The notes under the pieces are model-generated. The model made no database searches and had not been told where the DNA came from. It saw nothing but the letters and a program-made list of their open reading frames with translations. The position numbers and the translations under genes were made by a program. Positions 27,592 to 40,600 of a stretch of 64,000 bases of DNA are shown here, piece by piece. The DNA is taken from the NCBI GenBank assembly GCA_005281725.1, contig SSBO01000003.1:4898495-4962494 (forward strand), given 5' to 3'. Within the stretch, counting starts at the first letter, position 1; every line of letters begins with the position of its first letter. The stretch is from Wuchereria bancrofti (taxonomy: Eukaryota > Nematoda > Chromadorea > Rhabditida > Onchocercidae).

Positions 27592-28032
27592 TGAAGTAAC
27601 ATAAATTTAAAAACGGTTAAACCAGAATCAAAGTGACAGGAGAAAACGAGGGAATGAATTATAGCAATTACAATAATTTATAGAACTCTATTGCCATTAA
27701 TTATTTTCTCTTTGAATTGATTAAATGCACCTGATATTAGTGTTATGGAATTTTTTTGACTTTTCCAGTTCTTTTTTTTAGAAATCTAATTTGTCATGTT
27801 AAATGGGGCAAGAGGTGCTGAAAATCAGAAAAATCTTTTCTTTTCCAGATCTGTTAAAATTTTCAATGAACTCAGGGAATGAAATCGACAAATATCAAAC
27901 ATTTTAATCAAGGGATTAACGATTAAATAAATGGGAAGAGTGCGGAGTAAAGTGGGAAGTTTTGATATAAAAATTGGAACTTTCTTCTTATTTATTTTTC
28001 AGGTTTCTTATTCCTTCCTACGGCCAAAACCT
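22984..28032. other. gene desert, AT-rich
   Basis: About 5 kb without a supported gene. The longest open frames (24264-24587 minus, 25344-25601 plus, 26038-26334 plus) have Phe/Ile/Lys/Asn-rich translations or lack splice context. The region contains an ATA microsatellite and a 20-bp repeated word near 26262 and 26504. Confidence 0.55.
27509..27591. repeat. (AAT)n microsatellite, about 27 units
   Basis: Uninterrupted trinucleotide ATA/AAT run of about 83 bp, essentially perfect and therefore probably length-polymorphic. Confidence 0.95.
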
Positions 28033-31000
28033 ATGGTCTTCGACGATAAAGAAAATCCGATCCACTCAGTACCATTATTTTCACTTTCGTTACAACTTTA
28101 GCAGCAGTGCATCATGGTATGAAGTGCTGTTTTAGTATCCAAACTAAGCTTTTGAGTAACTTATTGTCCTTTAATTCCCATATCCCTTGATTTTCTTTCT
28201 TATTAATATCTTATTTTTCTTAAACCGTTTGTAAAGTTAGCCAGTTATAAAATAATCGGACGTATCCTTAATTAGGGCAAAGTTAAATGTTCGAACATAC
28301 TCGTACCCACCAATAAAATAGAAGCATAAAAATGTGTTCATCCCATCCGGGAAGTGATAAATGATGTGTGTCTTAGTACTCGGGCAACAGGACAATCATG
28401 CTTTCTCATGTCTTAGTACTAAAAAGTGGATAAATTTTGTTAGTAATTAATATGACTCATTTTTCAGGATGAGAAACCATATCGGCCACTGAAAGCTCTT
28501 AGAGCGTTATTGTTTATAACAGAGGGACAAACAATTGCTGAAGTGAGATAAATGAGGCGATATCACGATATCACTTTGATTATTCCATTAAAAAGTGTCG
28601 GCAGCAATGGCTAGTGACAGTAGTTCTGAATTCAACGGAAAGCGCAGTGAACGTTTCCAGCTCTCTTGTCGCTGTCGCCGCCCAGTATTTCAGCTTGATG
28701 ATAATGATAAACGGTCCTGATGAAAATAGATCATGATAAGACCCATTCAATTAGTTCAATAAAAGAAGGTTGAACATGGCTCATCAACAGACAAACTCTG
28801 GCAAAGATTTACAAACTATCAGTTCTCCAATCTTCCTAAATCATTGTTTTTATTTGTAGTTTTTATCTATATAATCAAATATAGATTTTAACTATTTGAT
28901 AATTCCGTACTTCTGTTGGTAGAGAATAATATCCGTTTAGATATTATTTAAAGTAAAAAATTATAGAAGCATTGGTTATACATATTTGATATGCTATTCT
29001 CAGTCTATAAAAGTAGTGCGGTAATCCAGAAATGACAAATCTGGCAGTGAAATTTCTTCAATAAGTAGCTAGAAAAATTATGTTTTTGTTAGCATTTGTC
29101 TTATCCGTGTTGAGTATTCGGAATTTCGGAAGCGCTACCTGTCTTCCAATTTTATGTAGGAGATTAGAATGCTTTCAGACTAAACCTATCTAGAAATGTC
29201 AATAAAAACATCGCTTTTGAGATTAGATTAATTTGCTCTTTCTTTACTAATCATCATCACCATCATCTTTTACTAAGCAGGGTATTTAGTAGATAAAGTT
29301 TATTAACAAGCGACGACATTAATTGGATGTATGATAAGGCGAAACAGGACAATCAAGTAATTAAGAACGGAAAGAAGGGGAAGATGATGAGGAAGGACGC
29401 TTGATTTGAACATTTATCAGTTGGTAGATATGCAAAGATAACATGAAATGATGATAAAAGAAGAAGCTGAAAAGGAAGAACAATGTAGTTAATTTTGCTC
29501 TCCAAAAGTGGTATGGAAGAGGGGAAATGATGGGTAAAGTGACGTTTAAGAATGAGAAGAGGGAAGAACAACTAAATTCATCATTTAATTTCTGCTACAA
29601 TTTAAGAAATGTAAACAAGCTGTCTATTCTTTTGATATAATATCACTTCTGCCAAGCAAAAGCAATTTACCTGATTTGTTCCCCTATTTAGAAGAAAAAA
29701 GTACTCCCACTTTCGTCATTTCAATTCACATGGCTTTGGCGTTTCTCATTTTTGCATTTCATTAAAAAAATATGAAATTTTAGGGTTTCGTCATACAGCT
29801 TTGCTGTGTCACTTTTCTACATGTCATATGTTTTGCATGAAATTCATTGGTTTATTTTCAACATTCCGTAACAATGACTCATACCTGGATCAAGTTTCTT
29901 TAATAGAAAGGCTTTTTAATTAATGAAATAGGTAAGGTATAGGTTCTCTTCCATTTTTCATGCCAGTTTTTCTTGTCATAACATATTGTGTTTCATGACT
30001 TCATTTTATGCTTTAACCCATTGTGTATATTTCAGAGTATTAGAAAACTCTCTGTATCGTAATGCTAAGAGTTGCTAGCCAAGAATTCTTACAAAAGATT
30101 AAATAGTAATGAATTGTAGATTAAAGTTCAAATAATTCTTTTTCAATGAAGAGAATACGTAACTTTGAAGTACAAAAATCTAGTATTAATAGTTCAAAAT
30201 TAACAAAAATATCAGTTGTAAGAATAAAAATTGCAGGATGGCCGATATTGAAGTAACAATAATCTGATGAAGTTGACAGAAACAATAAACAATAAATAAT
30301 AAATAGAATGTTTTTATGAGTCATCGATAATTTTTGTAGATCATCGATAGTTTTTGTGGACATATTTTTTAGGCAGACAAGAAAATGAAAGGAATTGCTG
30401 TATCACCCGGAATCAGAAGAATGTAGAATTTCCATATAAAGGCGACGATTGATGTTTACCCTTTTTTCAAAGACAAAACGCAGGTCATGTTTGATTGATA
30501 CTTTGTATCTATCATTTGGATGAATATCCGGTTCATTTCTACTTTCACTACGGAAGCAGTTTTTTTCTTCCGAAACGAGTAATTTCCTTCTCCATTCATC
30601 CTTTCTTTTCTTCTGAATATCAAACACTTCAAACCAAAATACAAAATATTTTATTCATTTTTTATTAAATAATTTTTTATAGCATTCAGTAAACTTCCAT
30701 ACAGTTTGAATAGATTTAGCTCTTCTTATTATTTAATTTTTATTATTTAATGTGGTAGTATCATTTGACACCTTCGAAACTTCAAATTACTCGTAAGCGC
30801 TGAAGAAATTATTGCTAGAATATCATCCAAGTACGCCTCTTCGTGATGTTGAACAATTGCTCTCATCTAAATTGACTTATTGCGCTTCTTCGGATTCACA
30901 AAAAATGTTTATCATAACATTTTCATAATGTATTTCACGCAGAAAAATATTTTCAGTTGACACGTGAATCTTTCAATGATCAAAAAACTAAAGAAAAATG

Positions 31001-32320
31001 TTTCTTTTTTCAAATTTTTACCCTAAACAGTGCTGAAGACCTGATAAGTAATCAGAGGCTGTAGGAAATTTATTTTGAAGTTATATTGTTTCAAATTATG
31101 TTATATTGTTTTCAAAAATTCTGAGGATTCGAAAATTGTGAAAAATAAAAAGTTATGAGTGGAATAAAAGATAGGGCATAAATCTATCACAGACATTGAA
31201 CCAGTTTTCGATTCTGTGTAGTTGAAGTTTAATTTCAGTTTCAACTTACAGTTTTTATTTTTGTTTTTTGCTTTTTTTGTTTTTTTTCATTTTTTTCCAA
31301 AGAACCTACGGAAAACAACTTTTGGAAGTTGAAATTGATAACATCTAATTTTTCGGACGAAGAAATAGTTTATGATTTCCAAATTTTTGAAAAGAAAGTT
31401 GTGACTGATGGGAGGGGACAGCTGAAGGAGAATGTTGTTATTGTGGATAAATTAGGAAATCAATTCGGTAAATTTAACAAATCGCTGCCGAAAATTTGTA
31501 AAATATTTTTAATCCGGAATAGGTATCGGCATTTATAATATGATATATCAGACCGATTCAAACAAGTTTTGGGGTCAGTTTTGATGAGAGAGAAGCATTG
31601 CAAAAATTATATTAAATTCATGCACAGATTTCTTCTTCTATTGCATAATTTAAAGTAACTTTAACGTAATTTGCATCTTCTTAATTCTCATATTTTAAGA
31701 CTTTCTGAATAAAATTTCTCCCTTTTCTGTTATTTTTTTTATATATCAATTCTAAACAATACATTTGGCTATTGAATATGTCATTGATTGAAACGTTCCT
31801 TCATTATGCTGAGGAAATGAAAAATATTCATGAAATTTATTTTCATGTAAGGAGAAAGAGAAAAAAAATTAAATTGGTAGATTGTGTGTACATATATATG
31901 TGTATGTGAATGGAATGTGTGTGTATATCAGTAACTGATTCGTGTAATAAATTTGGTCAGAATTTAAATAAATGGCAAAATAATAATTAATTTATAGAGT
32001 AGCTGCGATTCACGGAAATATGTATGTGCGCGAGATCAAAAGCCACTAATCTTGTTTTCCTCACTTTCCTTATCCATTGTACTTATCATCTTTGATCTTG
32101 CAATTCGATATGATATGGTGCAACTTACATCAATACTTTTATCCAGCATACAGTACTTTCACTTACCTTCCCAGTTGCTACATTGATCGTTTTCTAAAGT
32201 GATAATGAATTTCTGCTTTTTTACAGATTGTCAAATACTGAGGATATTGCTGAAGAAAACGATTTTAATTTATGGGAGTCATGCCATCAAGCCATAGAAT
32301 ATTGCTGGGAAAAGACATGA
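28033..32320 (+). CDS. unrecognised multi-exon protein, structure partly resolved
   Basis: Plus-strand exons with coding-like composition: 28033-28068 (possible start MVFDDKENPIHS), 28468-28542 (DEKPYRPLKALRALLFITEG), 30806-30906 (LLLEYHPSTPLRDVEQLLSS), 30957-31047 (LTRESFNDQKTKEKC), 31303-31522 (NNFWKLKLITSNFSDEEIVY; VVIVDKLGNQFG) and 32227-32320, which ends ESCHQAIEYCWEKT then TGA. Phases agree for 28033 to 28468 to 30806, and for 30957 to 31303 to 32227. The join 30906/30957 is out of phase, so one boundary is wrong or a small exon is missing. The product is hydrophilic and helix-rich, with no signal peptide, membrane segment or motif I recognise. The ~2.2-kb intron holds a separate possible exon on the opposite strand. 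Confidence 0.45.
28607..28720 (+). CDS. short candidate exon or small ORF
   Basis: A 37-codon frame from ATG 28607 reads MASDSSSEFNGKRSERFQ and then a Cys/Arg cluster, with composition unlike the AT-rich surroundings. A GT at 28687-28688 (CGCCCA/GTATTT) could be a phase-0 donor. It may be an alternative first exon of the surrounding gene. No family is recognised. Confidence 0.25.
   Translation: MASDSSSEFNGKRSERFQLSCRCRRPVFQLDDNDKRS
30460..30612 (-). CDS. candidate isolated minus-strand exon
   Basis: On the minus strand an acceptor TTTGATATTCAG is followed by 51 open codons rich in Lys/Arg/Glu (KKRKDEWRRKLLVSEEKN) and then AAAAGG/GTAAAC, a reasonable phase-0 donor. No neighbouring minus-strand exons were found. 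It sits inside a plus-strand intron, so it could be a nested gene, a relic, or chance. Confidence 0.25.
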
Positions 32321-32482
32321 ACATTACTTAATGTCTTAAGTACTCTTACGTACCGAATTGTCACTTTAAAAAGCCAAACCTGCAAGAAAAAAGTCCAATT
32401 ACTATAAACATTGACTAACTGATGAGATATAAGTTTAAATTTCCATATTTTGAGTTTATGCATTTATTAAAATTTTTACAGA

Positions 32483-33042
32483 ATTTACGAAATCTGCGGG
32501 ACATTGAGCAGTGTTTCACTTCTTCGCAGGTATATTCCTGAGGGGAATTACTTTTTGCTAACTCAATTGCACAAATTACTTTTAAATGTTTTTAAGTAAA
32601 TTCTTCTCCACGTCTCATTCAAATTCTTTCTGTTTGATCTCTATCTTTGATCATCATGTCATACCTCAAAGTTTCAATCATTATTTAATATAACACATCT
32701 GACCGTTTATGGCACATGTGTGACTGTGTCTGAATCCGAAGTTTTTGTGCAAAAATTAACTTTGAAACTTTAATAATTTTGCAGGTTGTTTCAGAAACTG
32801 CTTATTGGAAGTCTTATTGGAATTATATACAATATTTTAATCTATTTCATTTAAATAAAAAACTATCCCCAATTTCTTTTCATTTATATACATTTTTTTC
32901 ATACTTTGATCATTTCATATTCAGCTACAGGCTTCTTCTGCTAAGTATGACTAACCTATGCTTTCAAGAAAAAACATTCATAAATGACACGAGAAAAGGA
33001 AATAAACTTTTATTAGTTGAGCTGTTAAAGAGGTTCATGTAA
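32483..33042 (+). CDS. candidate downstream exons, reading frame ambiguous
   Basis: Two segments have clean splice signals: 32482/32483 to 32530 (TTTTTACAG acceptor, TTCGCAG/GTATAT donor) and an exon after TTTTGCAG at 32784. Two frames stay open across the join. One reads RDIEQCFTSSQ and VVSETAYWKSYW; the other reads ICGTLSSVSLLRR and a hydrophobic end stopping near 32877. In the first frame an extra intron would join TAYW to the exon beginning at 32925 (YRLLLLSMTNLCFQEK), ending at TAA 33042. These may be alternative 3' exons of the upstream gene or a separate small gene. Confidence 0.3.
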
Positions 33043-33376
33043 TCTAGATAAAAAAACTCATTGATAAATAATTATCCTTGTCCCTTTTCCGATGTCAAAA
33101 ATTCTATTTTCCAAGAGAACTTTATGCTTTTTGAATTTATTTTAAACATTAACCCTTTAAGCTCAATCATTACTGTTACTTTTCAATTTATAAATTACTG
33201 AATTATTGACGTAGGACGCATTAGTAGAGCGAGAAAAAATAGTTGAGTGCATTTTGGACAGTACACTTGAATGTTTTACAAATAATTTCATTTATATATT
33301 TTTTTTCATACTTTAATCATTTCTTATTCAGCCATAAGCTTTATCTGCTAAGTATGACTAACCTATACTTTTAAGA
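32881..33376 (+). repeat. diverged direct duplication of a terminal segment
   Basis: About 88 bp at 32881-32969 (a pyrimidine-rich acceptor plus exon start) recurs at 33289-33376, ~408 bp downstream, with roughly ten substitutions. The downstream copy keeps the acceptor and the CTAAGTATGACTAACCTA core but reaches an in-frame TAA earlier. Confidence 0.8.
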
Positions 33377-34652
33377 ACCTATATTTTTGACATTTTTTTA
33401 TTGTTATCATTTTAAAAGTCATGGGAATAATATAAACTATTTTAGATATTCTTAATATTTTTTAATCTTCTTTAGCTTTTTGAATTTCGCAACAATCAAC
33501 CAAATTACACTTAAAGATTACAACGCGATTATATTCATAGAAAATACACACTTGAAAAAGCGGTATATTTTCGAAATTTTTTGAATGAGATAATTAACAT
33601 TTTTGAGAAGTGATCGTAAAAATACATGTAATAAATTTTCGAAATTGCTGAGAAACGAAAAAGTGACAGTGAATGAATTTAATCAATTCTGTATTGTTCG
33701 TCTTGCGCTCTGATAACGAGTACCTTTGTGATTATTTCAGAACAAACTGTCCAATGTCCAATATTCTTGAGGTAACAAAAACAACAAATCTTTTCATTTT
33801 TTTCTTCCCATATTTTTTCTTTCAATTCTCAGATGTGTTATGAAGAGGGAATAATTCTCGTCCTCTGCTTTCTTTTCATTAAAGAATGATTGAAATTATA
33901 AGAGTGTGCTGAAATAATCTCAATTATAAAGATAAAATTGCAATTGATAAGTGAACGGTAGTATAGTTGTATCACTTGATTCCGATAACTTTCAGGACAG
34001 TCAGAAATTTTTGATCTCATCATAGGGTGAAAATCAAGTAGTCACCGAAACCCCATTTAAAACTCATTGTAGCATGTTTTTGATACAATTATTATTATAT
34101 ATATCATTATCATAGTCAAAATATTTCGATTTAGTAGGAAATCAATTAGTAACAATAACGGTAAAGTTTCAAATTATACCAAATTTAGTACTGCAACAAT
34201 TTAATTGCATTGAGTGAAAACACCAACACCGAAACTCTAACCATAAAACTTTGATAAGTATTCTGGGTACGTATTACAAAGTAACCAAAAAGAAATTCAA
34301 TATCGTTCTTTCCTTTTTTTCACTTCCACAAATTAAAATACTTGGCTTCAAAGCAGCTGCATAATTCAAGTTTTCCTGTATTGGTTTGTCATAAATGTTT
34401 AGCTTATTTTGCATCGTATAATTTTGCGCATCGATCACGCAAATTGCACCTTTATCCACTGTAAGTCGCTATTCCAATGTGGAATATAGCATAATTTCAC
34501 TACTTAGTTTGCAGAATCAAAAAGTGCAAATTCAGAAACAAAATTGAACATTGAATCTGTGGAAGAACAACAGATATATCCAACTAATATTCTCTAACTT
34601 TAGCATATTCACAGAGTTCACGAAGAGTTGTCGAAAGTAAACAGAAATATTA
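33377..34652. other. intergenic; upstream region of the PAN gene
   Basis: Mostly AT-rich. A minus-strand frame at 34274-34460 preceded by ACTTACAG reads AICVIDAQNYTMQNKLNIYD and looks somewhat protein-like, but no partner exons were found. Its function is undetermined. Confidence 0.4.
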
Positions 34653-37600
34653 ATGACTCGGACAGTATTGTTTAATGTTATCACATTATACACTATCGCC
34701 CTTATCAGTGCTGCACCAAAGCGATTTCAAAAATCAGGTATTTCTTTCGTTATTGCTATTTCTTGTTCAGTCATTTCATTCCAAAGAAAAGAATTCTTTG
34801 CAAACTGAGGCATAGGAACTGTGTCGCAGTAAGCGCTTAAGCTGTAACTTTGTTCATTGATGGATATACCAGATTATTTAACAAGTGAATTCTATGAATA
34901 CGAAATTGATCCCTTATAGAGAATGGATGGTTATAGATCTTGAAGGTCAAACGGGTGATATAATTTAAGCAAACTGAGAGGATATCCTAAAAGTTGAATT
35001 ACGTAATTTCAAAAAAAGGAATTAAGAAGCTATCGTAATGTTTTCGCTAATGATTTATGATTTGCTAAAGAACGAGTAACGGAGTAGTAAGGAAAAGAAA
35101 ATGAAAAGAGCAGTAAGCTAAAGGAAGTTTAGTGTAACTGTTATAAATGAAACTTAACAAACGAATGTCATTCTAAAATTTTGCTGAAATTTCAAGTAAT
35201 GTTTTTCAAGTGATGAATTAATGGTTTTCGAATTTTAAACCAATCAAGATTTTGTTTATAAGTTTCTCATCTTGCACAAGAAAATTCATTGTTTATGGTG
35301 ATGATATCTTTCAAAATTAAAAAAATTCGTTTCCAAAAAAAAAACAGAAATTTCAGAAAAAACTGAAAAAATGCGCAGTTCTTGTTTATTGACTTATTTA
35401 TAATTTCCTAGATTGCTCTTCTATTCATTTAAATGATTACCTTGATCAAGATGAAATCTGACTACGTAAATTTACAGAAATTAGTGATAAAAAGTCATGA
35501 TATGCAGTTCTAAGAGATGATTTTAAGATCAAGGTCATTTCGATGAAAAAGGAACACTGGCTGGTTCCAATTAAAACCGTTAAACGGATATTTCGGGAAC
35601 ATATTAAATTTCAAGAACATACCTAATTTTGCTTATTTCATCATAAGTACTTCTATTTATAAAGATTTGTTATATAACTTAATATAATTGTTTCAAGTAA
35701 ATGCTTATATATATTAAACTTTAATAGAATAGCAAATTTTTCAAATTGATAATGGTAGTAGAAAACTGCCAAATTCTGAAATGTGAACATTATTATTAAA
35801 TTAAGACGCGTAAATCTTCCATTGCTTTTTCTAGAATGTTCGGATGATCAGCTGAGGGTATATGTAAACATAACGGAATCAGATCGAGAAGGGCATTACA
35901 TCAACAGGACTAAAGCAAACTCTCTTCTTGAATGCACGCGAAAATGTTACAATGATCCCCATTGTTTCTCGTTGAAATACCGTGAACTGGACTCATCAAG
36001 TTGCATCCTAACCGGTTTTGCCTCTGAATACTGCCATAAGATCATTTCTGTACCAGCTGCTAAAATCAAATATGATACCAACACGCTTATCACTATTGAT
36101 TGCATAAAATGCAAACTAACGAAGCAGCTTGATGAAAGTAAATAACTATGATAATTACTATACAATTCAAAACGATAAACTTATTGCGATTGTTTACAAA
36201 CGAAAGTTCAAAGTTCATAGTTTCTGTTCCAAATCATCTTATACATTTTCTGATATTTTCAGAGAATTGTTTTATCATTTGCTGTTTGTATTACCACAAC
36301 AATAATGAAATAATAAATTGCAGAGGAATTGCAGATATCTTCCGAGCCAAATGACAATGATGAACCATCCTTCTTACTCTCAGGTTTTCATTCTTCTATT
36401 TATAATACATAAAATTTTGTTAGCTTTGAGGTAAGTGTTATGTACTCTAGAAAAAAGTAAATCCAAAATTCAGTGGAATTTCAAAAGCTAATGGAACCAT
36501 GGTGAATGAAATTTTATCTGTCTAAAATCCAAGTTACATGATAAATGAATGGTTTGTATTGAAGGGGAGCCGTTCGATGATGTGTCAGTACCACCTCTCT
36601 CAACAATGCAAAATACAATTGATTCTGTTCCTACGACCAACATATGCAAACCTTCAGGTAGAATTTCATCTCTTAACTCATAGATCTGTAAAACTTTCGG
36701 GTGAAATTAAAAATATAATATAATATTATCAAAACGGCTGATATCGCTGCATTGCTCTTCATTTAAATAATTATTGCAAGAGAAATATTTATTATGCATT
36801 CATTTGCTCAAAAATTAGTTCTGCTATGTTCTTTCAATCAGCTTACACTCGAATTCCATTAAGAGCTAAATCGGTTGCTGGAATCTTGTACATCTGCTTC
36901 TAGCTGAAGCAAATGTTGAAAATCAGTCGGAAATATCTTAGATTTACAAAGTTATCATACTATTAAGACCACAATTTATACTTTACATAAATTTACATTA
37001 TGAAAATATTACTCTGTTATCCATCTTTCTGTCATCTACAAATGTTTGAGTGTACAGAATTAGAGACTTTTACGCATGTTTAAATGTCCTAGCTGACTTG
37101 AATTTAATAATACTATGATGATTCTTAAACTCTTCTATATATCTATCTGCTCACAAATTATTTCTGCTGTGGTCGTCTAACTTAAGAGTGCACAGTGCAT
37201 GAGTGCGAGTACTGCACAGTGCATGAGATGTTTGAAATTGATAACAAGAATGTATAAGATAAATTGAAAATAAAATTTAATATTACATCGAAGTCACCAT
37301 ACTTCTAATTAAGTATTCAGTCGGTTTTGGTGATGACACGGAAAAAGAAGATCGTTGTTAGTTTATTGCAATTCAGCTTGAAATGTATGAAATTTAAACA
37401 AATGTTTCATTTTTGAAATGTTGAAAGATGTTTAGCAATGAGGTGTCACGAGGATATATGGTTTATTGCTGAAGAAGAGACTAACTTGACAAGTTTTGAG
37501 TTCTTAGAAGAAAGAAGTACGGCTAACTCAGTACAGGAATGTGCTGAAAAATGTTTCCACAGTTGTTGTAAGGTTCGCTCATTTCGTTTTATACTTAAGA

Positions 37601-40600
37601 GATTATTAACAAGTTTAAAAGATTGGTTGTAGTAGAGATTAAATGTGAGTATTTCGCATGGAAAAGTTTCAATTTAAATCAATTCTAAGTTTCTTATCAA
37701 TTTCCTCGCGTTCCAACCTTGAAATTCTTTCCTACAAAAAGTTATTAATACTAATACACTGTTAGCAATCTGAGTGGTTTTCTTTTTGACGACTTCAAAA
37801 TGTTTTTGTGATATTTAACTTGCGGCAAATTTTTCTCGGTTTCCGCGGAATTTTGTTAAATTAATGAAAATTAAACAAAGAAACAAAGAATTAGAGGTTT
37901 TACAGACGGCCGTCTATTCAAATGCCGAAAAAAAATGCCTATTTACAAAGGAAAACAGAAGTAGAGATGATGACAATTGTGAAACGAAGTCCTTTTCTTC
38001 TTACGTCAATCAATACAATGGTTGTTTATTTTTTAATATTTTCAGTTTCATATAAAAAGAAAAATGTATTTATTTGTCATTATTTCTGAATTACGAGTTT
38101 TACGCAAATTGTCTCCAATTATAATACCTGAGATTTCCAATTTTCGAACTTTGCGATGTATTTTAAAAGCATAGTAGAAATGAGATATGATACAAATCAC
38201 TTTGCTAAATGAGATTGCTTGACAGAATGTGACTTGTACCAGCCCTTCATTGGTACTCATTGTCGCTTGAAAGAGTAAATTTTTACACCATAAATTTGAC
38301 AAAAATTTTCTAATTTTTTTCTGTGATTTTTTAAAATGGAAATGCATCAATAATTAGTCTTAATTTTCCTTTAAAAACTGCTATTAAGGATCTAACTGGA
38401 CAAAAATAACATGCATGATGTGTGGTTTGTCCTTATTAAGAAGCGATCGCCATGTGCTGAAAGTACCTGCAGGAGATTTTTTGGACACAGGTAAAAATTT
38501 TGGTAAATGACTTGAATTTAAAGTGAACACTTACACTGGCTCAATGAATTATTTCAGTTGCACATTTTTTATTTGGAAACAATAAATGATACACTCCAAA
38601 AAATTAAAATGACTATTATAAAGAGATGCCTATGAGATTAATCTCAAGGAGATACTGCAATAATCAATCATGCAGCATGCAGCATACAATTTGCTATTGC
38701 AAAATATTTGTACAATTTACGGCGCCCCAATTTTGTCATAACTTTCTCCTTTTTTTTGAATTCGTCTTGACAATTTATTCTGCGAACAATCTTTGTCTCT
38801 TTTGCAACTTGCAAGACATATTTCTTGATAGCTATTTATAGTAAAATGGAAATAAACAATAATTTTAGCTGTTGAAGAATTCAACGTTACAATACTGGCA
38901 CTAATTAGTTAGTTACTGTGCCTATCTTTAAAAAGAAACTATGCTTCTATTTCTTGTATCTTAATTTAAACGTACTTCTAAATACTCAAATACTTTAATA
39001 TACCTTCTTTTAAAAGAATTTTCTTTACAGGAAAGTTTCAAAGAATCCAGTTCTCCTTAGCATTATAATTTCCGAAATCTTTTTTAGCTTAAATAATCTT
39101 TTTAATGTATGCAATATTCATTTTAACATGTAATAAATTCTAAAAACATTCAAGCAAAACATAAAATGTTTATCTTTTATAAGCGGTATATCATACAATT
39201 TAATTACATTATAATAGCTTGTTGCGACAGCAGCAACATACCGCTAATTTAAGTAGGTTGAACATTGTATCTTGTTGATTAGCACTGTAAGCTGTTCTGC
39301 CATCATCCAAATAGATCTTGGCGAATCGAACTTGTTAATGATAACAACGTAGTCAGACGAAAGATTTATCTGAAGAACTTTCTCTGAGAAACATTTACAA
39401 TAAGTAATGATAGATACCAAATCTTATCGAATGATAGCAATTAAAAGTAAATAGAGATGGTCACTGGTCACTCTGCACAAAAATCCACAAACTTTAAAAA
39501 GATTCCTATGTTTTCATATTGACAATGAACTTTCCCAGCAAGATTTGTGCTAGTGTTTAGAATAGAATACCTTTCAGAAATGTCAATACGATTGAAAGAA
39601 GAAAATAAAAATGAAAAAGTTGAAAAAGTATCAGGATGTACGGAACTGCCTCAGTCTAACAGCCTAAAACAACCCATAATAGCTTCAGCACTCGATACAT
39701 TCAGCTCCTTCCAGAACAAACAACAATTACGGCTTAATTCTCAATTTATAAAAATGGGTATGCGCCTTTTCATCTCATTCTTTTTTGATTGTTAAATGTT
39801 TTGAATTATGCATGAGAAACTTTTTCAGTTACGTTATATTCCAGAAAAACCAATTTCAGCATGTATTGTTATGTTTGAAGTCGATCTGGAAGCCAGTATT
39901 GCCAATTTCAAAGCTGAAGATAGTGTGAAAGTTGACAGGTGACGTCTGGAAATTTAGTTTTCACTGATTGTAAAAAATCCTTTGCGAAAATCGTTTAATA
40001 GTGAAGTGAAAAGATTTACAAGAGCAAATGGTTTATTGCGGGAGAATTTTTGAAAATCCCTTTAAATATATACTTGTATTCTAAATGGCATCTAACTTTA
40101 ACAGGATGTTGAGACATTTGAGGTGAGTTTTAGAATTTTGGAATTAGTGTGACAAAAAAAATTTCAGAGCTGACCATTGTGCCTATCTTTGTTACCGAGA
40201 CGCCTGTACCGCAGCTGTTTTCACACCAGCAACTGCACCTGGTAAAAAAGGTACCTGCGAAAGACGATTTGATATTGCAGAGAAGTGTAACGCAACGCTG
40301 AGGAGAGATTACTACTACAAAACTACGAAGTCTATTTATTTACAATGCTTTAGATGCCGTAAGCTTCAAAATTTTTTATTGTTTATTCTACAAGATAGAT
40401 TCGAAGCAAATAATAATTTTTATCAATCCTTCCAAAAAATTTTCAAACTTATTTCATTTTTTGACATTATAGAGATATCAAATAGGCACAAATATATTTC
40501 AGTTCCCGAGAAACCACAAACGAAACCACCACTTGAAACAATTACGCTACAACCGGAAACATCTTTTGCTTCACTGAAGAAGCATTCATCTGAAGCTGTA

